Source: Hippasteria phrygiana (Eukaryota > Echinodermata > Asteroidea > Valvatida > Goniasteridae). From it: DNA of 64,000 bases. The stretch covers positions 124,001 to 188,000 of the forward strand of contig JAZGUH010000373.1 in the NCBI GenBank assembly GCA_037893225.1. Reading direction: 5' to 3'. This document shows, piece after piece, positions 10,895 to 23,882 of this stretch. Every line of letters starts with the position of its first letter. Position 1 is the first letter of the stretch. The translations under genes and the position numbers were made by a program. The notes beneath the pieces were generated by a model, which was given only the letters and a program-made list of their open reading frames with translations, was not told the origin of the DNA and searched no databases.

Positions 10895-12980
10895 CCAGGG
10901 AATTTGACATGCATGGAGCAATAAATAGACGGTAACATGTACACAGATGTTGGCCGGAAAGAAAATAAACATTGCGAGGTTTGAATTTTCTCCACAAGTT
11001 TTAACTCTAGGAAGCCGCCGATGATTGCAACATGTAGCGACAGATCTAAGCTATCCATACATGTCAAAATTACTGTATTTGGTTGATATTTCATGCAATT
11101 ATGAATGAGTAGAGCAAGTCCATACCCCAGGGAATTTGACAGGCATGGAGCAATAAATAGAAGGTAATATGCACACAGATGTTGGCCGGAAAGAAAATAC
11201 ACATTGCGAGGTTTGAATTTTCTCCACAAGTGTTAACTCTAAGAAGCCGCCGATAATTGCAACATGTAGCGCCAGATCTAAGCTATGCATACATGTCAAA
11301 ATTACTGAATTTGGTTGATATTTCATGCAATTATGAATGAGTAAAGCAAGTCCATACCCCAGGGAATTTGACATGCATGGAGCAATAAATAGACGGTAAC
11401 ATGTACACAGATGTTGGCCGGAAAGAAAATAAACATTGCGAGGTTTGAATTTTCTCCACAAGTGTTAACTCTAAGAAGCCGCCGATAATTGCAACATGTA
11501 GCGCCAGATCTAAGCTATCCATACATGTCAAAAGTACTGAATTTGGTTGATATTTCATGCAATTATGAATGAGTAAAGCAAGTCCATACCCCAGGGAATT
11601 TGACAGGCATGGAGCAATACATAAAAGGTAATCTGCACACAGATGGTGGCCGGAAAGAAAATAAACATTGCGAGGTTTGAATTTTCTCCACAAGTTTTAA
11701 CTCTAGGAAGCCGCCGATGATTGCAACATGTAGCGCCAGATCTAAGCTATCCATACATGTCAAAATTACTGCATTTGGTTGATATTTCATGCAATTATGA
11801 ATGAGTAAAGCAAGTCCATACCCCAGGGAATTTGACATGCATGGAGCAATAAATAGACGGTAACATGTACACAGATGTTGGCCGGAAAGAAAATAAACAT
11901 TGCGAGGTTTGAATTTTCTCCACAAGTGTTAACTCTAAGAAGCCGCCGATAATTGCAACCTGTAGCGCCAGATCTAAGCTATCCATACATGTCAAAATTA
12001 CTGAATTTGGTTGATATTTCATGCAATTATGAATGAGTAAAGCAAGTCCATACCCCAGGGAATTTGACATGCATGGAGCAATAAATAGACGGTAACATGT
12101 ACACAGATGTTGGCCGGAAAGAAAATATACATTGCGAGGTTTGAATTTTCTCCACAAGTGTTAACTCTAAGAAGCCGCCGATAATTGCAACATGTAGCGC
12201 CAGATCTAAGCTATCCATACATGTCAAAATTACTGAATTTGGTTGATATTTCATGCAATTATGAATGAGTAAAGCAAGTCCATACCCCAGGGAATTTGAC
12301 ATGCATGGAGCAATAAATAGACGGTAACATGTACACAGATGTTGGCCGGAAAGAAAATAAACATTGCGAGGTTTAAATTTTCTCCACAAGTGTTAACTCT
12401 AAGAAGCCGCCGATAATTGCAACATGTAGCGCCAGATCTAAGCTATCCATACATGTCAAAATTACTGAATTTGGTTGATATTTCATGCAATTATGAATGA
12501 GTAGAGCAAGTCCATACCCCAGGGAATTTGACATGCATGGAGCAATAAATAGACGGTAACATGTACAGATGTTGGCCGGAAAGAAAATAAACATTGCGAG
12601 GTTTGAATTTTCTCCACAAGTGTTAACTCTAAGAAGCCGCCGATAATTGCAACATGTAGCGCCAGATCTAAGCTATCCATACATGTCAAAATTACTGAAT
12701 TTGGTTGATATTTCATGCAATTATAAATGAGTAAAGCAAGTCCATACCCCAAGGAATTTGACATGCATGGAGCAATAAATAGACGGTAACATGTACACAG
12801 ATGTTGGCCGGAAAGAAAATAAACATTGCGAGGTTTGAATTTTCTCCACAAGTGTTAACTCTAAGAAGCCGCCGATAATTGCAACATGTAGCGCCAGATC
12901 TAAGCTATCCATACATGTCAAAATTACTGAATTTGGTTGATATTTCATGCAATTATAAATGAGTAAAGCAAGTCCATACC
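10895..12980 (+). repeat. HOR block B, copy 3 (9-mer, 2086 bp)
   Basis: Nearly identical to B copy 2, including the shared private ccaagg change in the 12749 monomer and the 230-bp member at 12519. The shared private SNP shows that copies 2 and 3 are sisters and that copy 1 is the outgroup. Confidence 0.93.
12519..12748 (+). repeat. 230-bp monomer variant (one AC unit deleted)
   Basis: Same AC deletion in block B copy 3, 2086 bp from its neighbour. Confidence 0.95.
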
Positions 12981-14140
12981 CCAGGGAATTTGACATGCAT
13001 GGAGCAATAAATAGACGGTAACATGTACACAGATGTTGGCCGGAAAGAAAATAAACATTGCGAGGTTTGAATTTTCTCCACAAGTTTTAACTCTAGGAAG
13101 CCGCCGATGATTGCAACATGTAGCGACAGATCTAAGCTATCCATACATGTCAAAATTACTGTATTTGGTTGATATTTCATGCAATTATGAATGAGTAGAG
13201 CAAGTCCATACCCCAGGGAATTTGACAGGCATGGAGCAATAAATAGAAGGTAATATGCACACAGATGTTGGCCGGAAAGAAAATACACATTGCGAGGTTT
13301 GAATTTTCTCCACAAGTGTTAACTCTAAGAAGCCGCCGATAATTGCAACATGTAGCGCCAGATCTAAGCTATGCATACATGTCAAAATTACTGAATTTGG
13401 TTGATATTTCATGCAATTATGAATGAGTAAAGCAAGTCCATACCCCAGGGAATTTGACATGCATGGAGCAATAAATAGACGGTAACATGTACACAGATGT
13501 TGGCCGGAAAGAAAATAAACATTGCGAGGTTTGAATTTTCTCCACAAGTGTTAACTCTAAGAAGCCGCCGATAATTGCAACATGTAGCGCCAGATCTAAG
13601 CTATCCATACATGTCAAAAGTACTGAATTTGGTTGATATTTCATGCAATTATGAATGAGTAAAGCAAGTCCATACCCCAGGGAATTTGACAGGCATGGAG
13701 CAATACATAAAAGGTAATCTGCACACAGATGGTGGCCGGAAAGAAAATAAACATTGCGAGGTTTGAATTTTCTCCACAAGTTTTAACTCTAGGAAGCCGC
13801 CGATGATTGCAACATGTAGCGCCAGATCTAAGCTATCCATACATGTCAAAATTACTGCATTTGGTTGATATTTCATGCAATTATGAATGAGTAAAGCAAG
13901 TCCATACCCCAGGGAATTTGACATGCATGGAGCAATAAATAGACGGTAACATGTACACAGATGTTGGCCGGAAAGAAAATAAACATTGCGAGGTTTGAAT
14001 TTTCTCCACAAGTGTTAACTCTAAGAAGCCGCCGATAATTGCAACCTGTAGCGCCAGATCTAAGCTATCCATACATGTCAAAATTACTGAATTTGGTTGA
14101 TATTTCATGCAATTATGAATGAGTAAAGCAAGTCCATACC
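12981..14140 (+). repeat. HOR block B, copy 4 (first five monomers only)
   Basis: Five monomers (12981 to 13909) match B copies 2 and 3. From 14141 the order departs: alpha-T106 is followed by two consecutive beta-T106 monomers instead of the A74T and G89A pair. The block B periodicity ends here. Confidence 0.88.
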
Positions 14141-14836
14141 CCAGGGAATTTGACATGCATGGAGCAATAAATAGACGGTAACATGTACACAGATGTTGGC
14201 CGGAAAGAAAATAAACATTGCGAGGTTTGAATTTTCTCCACAAGTTTTAACTCTAAGAAGCCGCCGATAATTGCAACATGTAGCGCCAGATCTAAGCTAT
14301 CCATACATGTCAAAATTACTGAATTTGGTTGATATTTCATGCAATTATGAATGAGTAAAGCAAGTCCATACCCCAGGGAATTTGACAGGCATGGAGCAAT
14401 AAATAGAAGGTAATATGCACACAGATGTTGGCCGGAAAGAAAATAAACATTGCGAGGTTTGAATTTTCTCCACAAGTTTTAACTCTAAGAAGCCGCCGAT
14501 AATTGCAACATGTAGCGCCAGATCTAAGCTATCCATACATGTCAAAATTACTGAATTTGGTTGATATTTCATGCAATTATGAATGAGTAAAGCAAGTCCA
14601 TACCCCAGGGAATTTGACAGGCATGGAGCAATAAATAGAAGGTAATATGCACACAGATGTTGGCCGGAAAGAAAATAAACATTGCGAGGTTTGAATTTTC
14701 TCCACAAGTTTTAACTCTAAGAAGCCGCCGATAATTGCAACATGTAGCGCCAGATCTAAGCTATCCATACATGTCAAAATTACTGAATTTGGTTGATATT
14801 TCATGCAATTATGAATGAGTAAAGCAAGTCCATACC

Positions 14837-15066
14837 CCAGGGAATTTGACATGCATGGAGCAATAAATAGACGGTAACATGTACAGATGTTGGCCGGAAA
14901 GAAAATAAACATTGCGAGGTTTGAATTTTCTCCACAAGTGTTAACTCTAAGAAGCCGCCGATAATTGCAACATGTAGCGCCAGATCTAAGCTATCCATAC
15001 ATGTCAAAATTACTGAATTTGGTTGATATTTCATGCAATTATAAATGAGTAAAGCAAGTCCATACC
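14837..15066 (+). repeat. 230-bp monomer variant (one AC unit deleted)
   Basis: Same AC deletion, but the preceding tail is gtaaagc rather than the usual gtagagc, and it follows two beta monomers. This is the last 230-bp copy before a gap of almost 40 kb. Confidence 0.95.
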
Positions 15067-16226
15067 CCAGGGAATTTGACATGCATGGAGCAATAAATAG
15101 ACGGTAACATGTACACAGATGTTGGCCGGAAAGAAAATAAACATTGCGAGGTTTGAATTTTCTCCACAAGTGTTAACTCTAAGAAGCCGCCGATAATTGC
15201 AACATGTAGCGCCAGATCTAAGCTATCCATACATGTCAAAATTACTGAATTTGGTTGATATTTCATGCAATTATGAATGAGTAAAGCAAGTCCATACCCC
15301 AGGGAATTTGACATGCATGGAGCAATAAATAGACGGTAACATGTAAACAGATGTTGGCCGGAAAGAAAATAAACATTGCGAGGTTTGAATTTTCTCCACA
15401 AGTTTTAACTCTAAGAAGCCGCCGATAATTGCAACATGTAGCGCCAGATCTAAGCTATCCATACATGTCAAAATTACTGAATTTGGTTGATATTTCATGC
15501 AATTATGAATGAGTAAAGCAAGTCCATACCCCAGGGAATTTGACAGGCATGGAGCAATAAATAAAAGGTAATCTGCACACAGATGGTGGCCGGGAAGAAA
15601 ATAAACATTGCGAGGTTTGAATTTTCTCCACAAGTGTTAACTCTAAGAAGCCGCCGATAATTGCAACATGTAGCGCCAGATCTAAGCTATCCATACATGT
15701 CAAAATTACTGAATTTGGTTGATATTTCATGCAATTATGAATGAGTAAAGCAAGTCCATACCCCAGGGAATTTGACATGCATGGAGCAATAAATAGACGG
15801 TAACATGTACACAGATGTTGGCCGGAAAGAAAATAAACATTGCGAGGTTTGAATTTTCTCCACAAGTGTTAACTCTAAGAAGCCGCCGATAATTGCAACA
15901 TGTAGCGCCAGATCTAAGCTATCCATACATGTCAAAATTACTGAATTTGGTTGATATTTCATGCAATTATGAATGAGTAAAGCAAGTCCATACCCCAGGG
16001 AATTTGACAGGCATGGAGCAATAAATAGAAGGTAATATGCACACAGATGTTGGCCGGAAAGAAAATAAACATTGCGAGGTTTGAATTTTCTCCACAAGTG
16101 TTAACTCTAAGAAGCCGCCGATAATTGCAACATGTAGCGCCAGATCTAAGCTATCCATACATGTCAAAATTACTGAATTTGGTTGATATTTCATGCAATT
16201 ATGAATGAGTAAAGCAAGTCCATACC

Positions 16227-16458
16227 CCAGGGAATTTGACATGCATGGAGCAATAAATAGACGGTAATCTGCACACAGATGGTAGCCGGGAAGAAAATAA
16301 ACATTGCGAGGTTTGAATTTTCTCCACAAGTGTTAACTCTAAGAAGCCGCCGATAATTGCAACATGTAGCGCCAGATCTAAGCTATCCATACATGTCAAA
16401 ATTACTGAATTTGGTTGATATTTCATGCAATTATGAATGAGTAAAGCAAGTCCATACC
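16227..16458 (+). repeat. Mosaic monomer (alpha front, gamma middle)
   Basis: T16, G34 and C36 are alpha states, but taatctgc, ggt and cgggaag downstream are gamma states. The switch falls between positions 37 and 42. This is the reverse of the beta/gamma mosaics at 30147, 32235 and 54276, and suggests short conversion tracts in the 30-64 interval. A private change, ggtagcc, is also present. Confidence 0.8.
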
Positions 16459-16922
16459 CCAGGGAATTTGACAGGCATGGAGCAATAAATAGAAGGTAAT
16501 ATGCACACAGATGTTTGCCGGAAAGAAAATAAACATTGCGAGGTTTGAATTTTCTCCACAAGTTTTAACTCTAAGAAGCCGCCGATAATTGCAACATGTA
16601 GCGCCAGATCTAAGCTATCCATACATGTCAAAATTACTGAATTTGGTTGATATTTCATGCAATTATGAATGAGTAAAGCAAGTCCATACCCCAGGGAATT
16701 TGACAGGCATGGAGCAATAAATAGAAGGTAATATGCACACAGATGTTGGCCGGAAAGAAAATAAACATTGCGAGGTTTGAATTTTCTCCACAAGTTTTAA
16801 CTCTAGGAAGCCGCCGATGATTGCAACATGTAGCGCCAGATCTAAGCTATCCATACATGTCAAAATTACTGAATTTGGTTGATATTTCATGCAATTATGA
16901 ATGAGTAAAGCAAGTCCATACC

Positions 16923-18778
16923 CCAGGGAATTTGACATGCATGGAGCAATAAATAGACGGTAACATGTACACAGATGTTGGCCGGAAAGAAAATAAACAT
17001 TGCGAGGTTTGAATTTTCTCCACAAGTGTTAACTCTAAGAAGCCGCCGATAATTGCAACATGTAGCGCCAGATCTAAGCTATCCATACATGTCAAAATTA
17101 CTGAATTTGGTTTATATTTCATGCAATTATGAATGAGTAAAGCAAGTCCATACCCCAGGGAATTTGACATGCATGGAGCAATAAATAGACGGTAACATGT
17201 ACACAGATGTTGGCCGGAAAGAAAATAAACATTGCGAGGTTTGAATTTTCTCCACAAGTTTTAACTCTAAGAAGCCGCCGATAATTGCAACATGTAGCGC
17301 CAGATCTAAGCTATCCATACATGTCAAAATTACTGAATTTGGTTGATATTTCATGCAATTATGAATGAGTAAAGCAAGTCCATACCCCAGGGAATTTGAC
17401 ATGCATGGAGCAATAAATAGACGGTAACATGTACACAGATGTTGGCCGGAAAGAAAATAAACATTGCGAGGTTTGAATTTTCTCCACAAGTGTTAACTCT
17501 AAGAAGCCGCCGATAATTGCAACATGTAGCGCCAGATCTAAGCTATCCATACATGTCAAAATTACTGAATTTGGTTGATATTTCATGCAATTATGAATGA
17601 GTAAAGCAAGTCCATACCCCAGGGAATTTGACATGCATGGAGCAATAAATAGACGGTAACATGTACACAGATGTTGGCCGGAAAGAAAATAAACATTGCG
17701 AGGTTTGAATTTTCTCCACAAGTTTTAACTCAAGGAAGCCGCCGATGATTGCAACATGTAGCGCCAGATCTAAGCTATCCATACATGTCAAAATTACTGT
17801 ATTTGGTTGATATTTCATGCAATTATGAATGAGTAGAGCAAGTCCATACCCCAGGGAATTTGACAGGCATGGAGCAATAAATAGAAGGTAATATGCACAC
17901 AGATGTTGGCCGGAAAGAAAATAAACATTGCGAGGTTTGAATTTTCTCCACAAGTTTTAACTCTAGGAAGCCGCCGATGATTGCAACATGTAGCGCCAGA
18001 TCTAAGCTATCCATACATGTCAAAATTACTGCATTTGGTTGATATTTCATGCAATTATGAATGAGTAAAGCAAGTCCATACCCCAGGGAATTTGACATGC
18101 ATGGAGCAATAAATAGAAGGTAATATGCACACAGATGTTGGCCGGAAAGAAAATAAACATTGCGAGGTTTGAATTTTCTCCACAAGTGTTAACTCTAAGA
18201 AGCCGCCGATAATTGCAACATGTAGCGCCAGATCTAAGCTATCCATACATGTCAAAATTACTGAATTTGGTTTATATTTCATGCAATTATGAATGAGTAA
18301 AGCAAGTCCATACCCCAGGGAATTTCACATGCATGGAGCAATAAATAGACGGTAACATGTACACAGATGTTGGCCGGAAAGAAAATAAACATTGCGAGGT
18401 TTGAATTTTCTCCACAAGTTTTAACTCTAAGAAGCCGCCGATAATTGCAACATGTAGCGCCAGATCTAAGCTATCCATACATGTCAAAATTACTGAATTT
18501 GGTTGATATTTCATGCAATTATGAATGAGTAAAGCAAGTCCATACCCCAGGGAATTTGACATGCATGGAGCAATAAATAGACGGTAACATGTACACAGAT
18601 GTTGGCCGGAAAGAAAATAAACATTGCGAGGTTTGAATTTTCTCCACAAGTGTTAACTCTAAGAAGCCGCCGATAATTGCAACATGTAGCGCCAGATCTA
18701 AGCTATCCATACATGTCAAAATTACTGAATTTGGTTGATATTTCATGCAATTATGAATGAGTAAAGCAAGTCCATACC
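16923..18778 (+). repeat. Partial 5-mer period (1160 bp) in the mixed zone
   Basis: The monomers at 16923, 17155 and 17387 correspond to those at 18083, 18315 and 18547. The link is a rare change, ggtttatat instead of ggttgatat, found in the 16923 and 18083 monomers. Matching extends over about three monomers. The front of 18083 is beta-like while 16923 is alpha, so the match is not full length. Confidence 0.7.
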
Positions 18779-19706
18779 CCAGGGAATTTGACATGCATGG
18801 AGCAATAAATAGAAGGTAATATGCACACAGATGTTGGCCGGAAAGAAAATCAACATTGCGAGGTTTGAATTTTCTCCACAAGTTTTAACTCTAGGAAGCC
18901 GCCGATGATTGCAACATGTAGCGCCAGATCTAAGCTATCCATACATGTCAAAATTACTGCATTTGGTTGATATTTCATGCAATTATGAATGAATAAAGCA
19001 AGTCCATACCCCAGGGAATTTGACATGCATGGAGCAATAAATAGACGGTAACATGTACACAGATGTTGGCCGGAAAGAAAATGAACATTGCGAGGTTTGA
19101 ATTTTCTCCACAAGTTTTAACTCTAGGAAGCCGCCGATGATTGCAACATGTAGCGCCAGATCTAAGCTATCGATACATGTCAAAATTACTGTATTTGGTT
19201 GATATTTCATGCAATTATGAATGAGTAGAGCAAGTCCATACCCCAGGGAATTTGACAGGCATGGAGCAATAAATAGAAGGTAATATGCACACAGATGTTG
19301 GCCGGAAAGAAAATCAACATTGCGAGGTTTGAATTTTCTCCACAAGTTTTAACTCTAGGAAGCCGCCGATGATTGCAACATGTAGCGCCAGATCTAAGCT
19401 ATCCATACATGTCAAAATTACTGCATTTGGTTGATATTTCATGCAATTATGAATGAATAAAGCAAGTCCATACCCCAGGGAATTTGACATGCATGGAGCA
19501 ATAAATAGACGGTAACATGTACACAGATGTTGGCCGGAAAGAAAATGAACATTGCGAGGTTTGAATTTTCTCCACAAGTTTTAACTCTAGGAAGCCGCCG
19601 ATGATTGCAACATGTAGCGCCAGATCTAAGCTATCCATACATGTCAAAATTACTGTATTTGGTTGATATTTCATGCAATTATGAATGAGTAGAGCAAGTC
19701 CATACC
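18779..19706 (+). repeat. Tandem dimer (464 bp, two copies)
   Basis: A monomer with A73C (atcaac), A182C and G215A (18779, 19243) alternates with an alpha monomer with A73G (atgaac), A182T and A218G (19011, 19475). The pair repeats at 464 bp. The first dimer has a private ctatcgat that creates a ClaI-type palindrome. The beta half continues at 19707 without A73C, so the pattern decays there. Similar alternation returns in block D. Confidence 0.85.
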
Positions 19707-21562
19707 CCAGGGAATTTGACAGGCATGGAGCAATAAATAGAAGGTAATATGCACACAGATGTTGGCCGGAAAGAAAATAAACATTGAGAGGTTTGAATTT
19801 TCTCCACAAGTTTTAACTCTAGGAAGCCGCCGATGATTGCAACATGTAGCGCCAGATCTAAGCTATCCATACATGTCAAAATTACTGCATTTGGTTGATA
19901 TTTCATGCAATTATGAATGAATAAAGCAAGTCCATACCCCAGGGAATTTGACATGCATGGAGCAATAAATAGACGGTAATATGTACACAGATGTTGGCCG
20001 GAAAGAAAATAAACATTGCGAGGTTTGAATTTTCTCCACAAGTGTTAACTCTAAGAAGCCGCCGATAATTGCAACATGTAGCGCCAGATCTAAGCTATCC
20101 ATACATGTCAAAATTACTGAATTTGGTTGATATTTCGTGCAATTATGAATGAGTAAAGCAAGTCCATACCCCAGGGAATTTGACATGCATGGAGCAATAA
20201 ATAGACGGTAACATGTACACAGATGTTGGCCGGAAAGAAAATAAACATTGCGAGGTTTGAATTTTCTCCACAAGTGTTAACTCTAAGAAGCCGCCGATAA
20301 TTGCAACATGTAGCGCCAGATCTAAGCTATCCATACATGTCAAAATTACTGAATTTGGTTGATATTTCATGCAATTATGAATGAGTAAAGCAAGTCCATA
20401 CCCCAGGGAATTTGACAGGCATGGAGCAATAAATAAGAGGTAATCTGCACACAGATGGTGGCCGGGAAGAAAATAAACATTGCGAGGTTTGAATTTTCTC
20501 CACAAGTGTTAACTCTAAGAAGCCGCCGATAATTGCAACATGTAGCGCCAGATCTAAGCTATCCATACATGTCAAAATTACTGAATTTGGTTGATATTTC
20601 ATGCAATTATGAATGAGTAAAGCAAGTCCATACCCCAGGGAATTTGACATGCATGGAGCAATAAATAGACGGTAACATGTACACAGATGTTGGCCGGAAA
20701 GAAAATAAACATTGCGAGGTTTGAATTTTCTCCACAAGTTTTAACTCTAAGAAGCCGCCGATAATTGCAACATGTAGCGCCAGAACTAAGCTATCCATAC
20801 ATGTCAAAATTACTGAATTTGGTTGATATTTCATGCAATTATGAATGAGTAAAGCAAGTCCATACCCCAGGGAATTTGACATGCATGGAGCAATAAATAG
20901 ACGGTAACATGTACACAGATGTTGGCCGGAAAGAAAATAAACATTGCGAGGTTTGAATTTTCTCCACAATTTTTAACTCTAGGAAGCCGCCGATGATTGC
21001 AACATGTAGCGCCAGATCTAAGCTATCCATACATGTCAAAATTACTGTATTTGGTTGATATTTCATGCAATTATGAATGAGTAGAGCAAGTCCATACCCC
21101 AGGGAATTTGACAGGCATGGAGCAATAAATAGAAGGTAATATGCACACAGATGTTGGCCGGAAAGAAAATAAACATTGCGAGGTTTGAATTTTCTCCACA
21201 AGTTTTAACTCTAGGAAGCCGCCGATGATTGCAACATGTAGCGCCAGATCTAAGCTATCCATACATGTCAAAATTACTGCATTTGGTTGATATTTCATGC
21301 AATTATGAATGAATAAAGCAAGTCCATACCCCAGGGAATTTGACATGCATGGAGCAATAAATAGAAGGTAATATGCACACAGATGTTGGCCGGAAAGAAA
21401 ATAAACATTGCGAGGTTTGAATTTTCTCCACAAGTTTTAACTCTAGGAAGCCGCCGATGATTGCAACATGTAGCGCCAGATCTAAGCTATCCATACATGT
21501 CAAAATTACTGCATTTGGTTGATATTTCATGCAATTATGAATGAGTAAAGCAAGTCCATACC

Positions 21563-23882
21563 CCAGGGAATTTGACATGCATGGAGCAATAAATAGAAGG
21601 TAATATGCACACAGATGTTGGCCGGAAAGAAAATAAACATTGCGAGGTTTGAATTTTCTCCACAAGTGTTAACTCTAAGAAGCCGCCGATAATTGCAACA
21701 TGTAGCGCCAGATCTAAGCTATCCATACATGTCAAAATTACTGAATTTGGTTGATATTTCATGCAATTATGAATGAGTAAAGCAAGTCCATACCCCAGGG
21801 AATTTGACATGCATGGAGCAATAAATAGACGGTAACATGTACACAGATGTTGGCCGGAAAGAAAATAAACATTGCGAGGTTTGAATTTTCTCCACAAGTT
21901 TTAACTCTAAGAAGCCGCCGATAATTGCAACATGTAGCGCCAGATCTAAGCTATCCATACATGTCAAAATTACTGAATTTGGTTGATATTTCATGCAATT
22001 ATGAATGAGTAAAGCAAGTCCATACCCCAGGGAATTTGACATGCATGGAGCAATAAATAGACGGTAACATGTACACAGATGTTGGCCGGAAAGAAAATAA
22101 ACATTGCGAGGTTTGAATTTTCTCCACAAGTTTTAAATCAAGGAAGCCGCCGATGATTGCAACATGTAGCGCCAGATCTAAGCTATCCATACATGTCAAA
22201 ATTACTGTATTTGGTTGATATTTCATGCAATTATGAATGAGTAGAGCAAGTCCATACCCCAGGGAATTTGACAGGCATGGAGCAATAAATAGAAGGTAAT
22301 ATGCACACAGATGTTGGCCGGAAAGAAAATAAACATTGCGAGGTTTGAATTTTCTCCACAAGTTTTAACTCTAGGAAGCCGCCGATGATTGCAACATGTA
22401 GCGCCAGATCTAAGCTATCCATACATGTCAAAATTACTGCATTTGGTTGATATTTCATGCAATTATGAATGAGTAAAGCAAGTCCATACCCCAGGGAATT
22501 TGACATGCATGGAGCAATAAATAGACGGTAACATGTACACAGATGTTGGCCGGAAAGAAAATAAACATTGCGAGGTTTGAATTTTCTCCACAAGTTTTAA
22601 ATCAAGGAAGCCGCCGATGATTGCAACATGTAGCGCCAGATCTAAGCTATCCATACATGTCAAAATTACTGTATTTGGTTGATATTTCATGCAATTATGA
22701 ATGAGTAGAGCAAGTCCATACCCCAGGGAATTTGACAGGCATGGAGCAATAAATAGAAGGTAATATGCACACAGATGTTGGCCGGAAAGAAAATAAACAT
22801 TGCGAGGTTTGAATTTTCTCCACAAGTTTTAACTCTAAGAAGCCGCCGATAATTGCAACATGTAGCGCCAGATCTAAGCTATCCATACATGTCAAAATTA
22901 CTGAATTTGGTTGATATTTCATGCAATTATGAATGAGTAAAGCAAGTCCATACCCCAGGGAATTTGACATGCATGGAGCAATAAATAGACGGTAACATGT
23001 ACACAGATGTTGGCCGGAAAGAAAATAAACATTGCGAGGTTTGAATTTTCTCCACAAGTTTTAAATCAAGGAAGCCGCCGATGATTGCAACATGTAGCGC
23101 CAGATCTAAGCTATCCATACATGTCAAAATTACTGTATTTGGTTGATATTTCATGCAATTATGAATGAGTAGAGCAAGTCCATACCCCAGGGAATTTGAC
23201 AGGCATGGAGCAATAAATAGAAGGTAATATGCACACAGATGTTGGCCGGAAAGAAAATAAACATTGCGAGGTTTGAATTTTCTCCACAAGTTTTAACTCT
23301 AGGAAGCCGCCGATGATTGCAACATGTAGCGCCAGATCTAAGCTATCCATACATGTCAAAATTACTGCATTTGGTTGATATTTCATGCAATTATGAATGA
23401 GTAAAGCAAGTCCATACCCCAGGGAATTTGACATGCATGGAGCAATAAATAGACGGTAACATGTACACAGATGTTGGCCGGAAAGAAAATAAACATTGCG
23501 AGGTTTGAATTTTCTCCACAAGTTTTAAATCAAGGAAGCCGCCGATGATTGCAACATGTAGCGCCAGATCTAAGCTATCCATACATGTCAAAATTACTGT
23601 ATTTGGTTGATATTTCATGCAATTATGAATGAGTAGAGCAAGTCCATACCCCAGGGAATTTGACAGGCATGGAGCAATAAATAGAAGGTAATATGCACAC
23701 AGATGTTGGCCGGAAAGAAAATAAACATTGCGAGGTTTGAATTTTCTCCACAAGTTTTAACTCTAGGAAGCCGCCGATGATTGCAACATGTAGCGCCAGA
23801 TCTAAGCTATCCATACATGTCAAAATTACTGCATTTGGTTGATATTTCATGCAATTATGAATGAGTAAAGCAAGTCCATACC
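21563..23882 (+). repeat. HOR block D, copy 1 (10-mer, 2320 bp)
   Basis: Ten monomers: a beta-front G106 monomer, alpha-T106, then four dimers. Each dimer is an alpha monomer with the tail aaatcaagg (22027, 22491, 22955, 23419) followed by a beta monomer (22259, 22723, 23187, 23651). The third beta-type slot (22723) has A116 and A182, while the others have G116 and C182, so the dimers are not all equal. The identical order returns 2320 bp later. Confidence 0.93.

Larger units (their letters stand above)
14141..21562 (+). repeat. Weakly ordered zone of mixed monomer types
   Basis: Thirty-two monomers with no long-lived HOR period. It starts with two tandem beta-T106 monomers (14373, 14605) and the last 230-bp monomer for almost 40 kb (14837). 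An alpha-T106, gamma, alpha, beta run (15299-16226) recalls the start of block A. Private SNPs are more frequent than in the HOR blocks, for example atgtaaac at 15343, tttgcc at 16514, tttcac near 18325, ctatcg near 19172, attgagagg near 19787, tttcgtg near 20137 and cagaact near 20784. This suggests an older or less recently homogenised segment. Confidence 0.85.
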
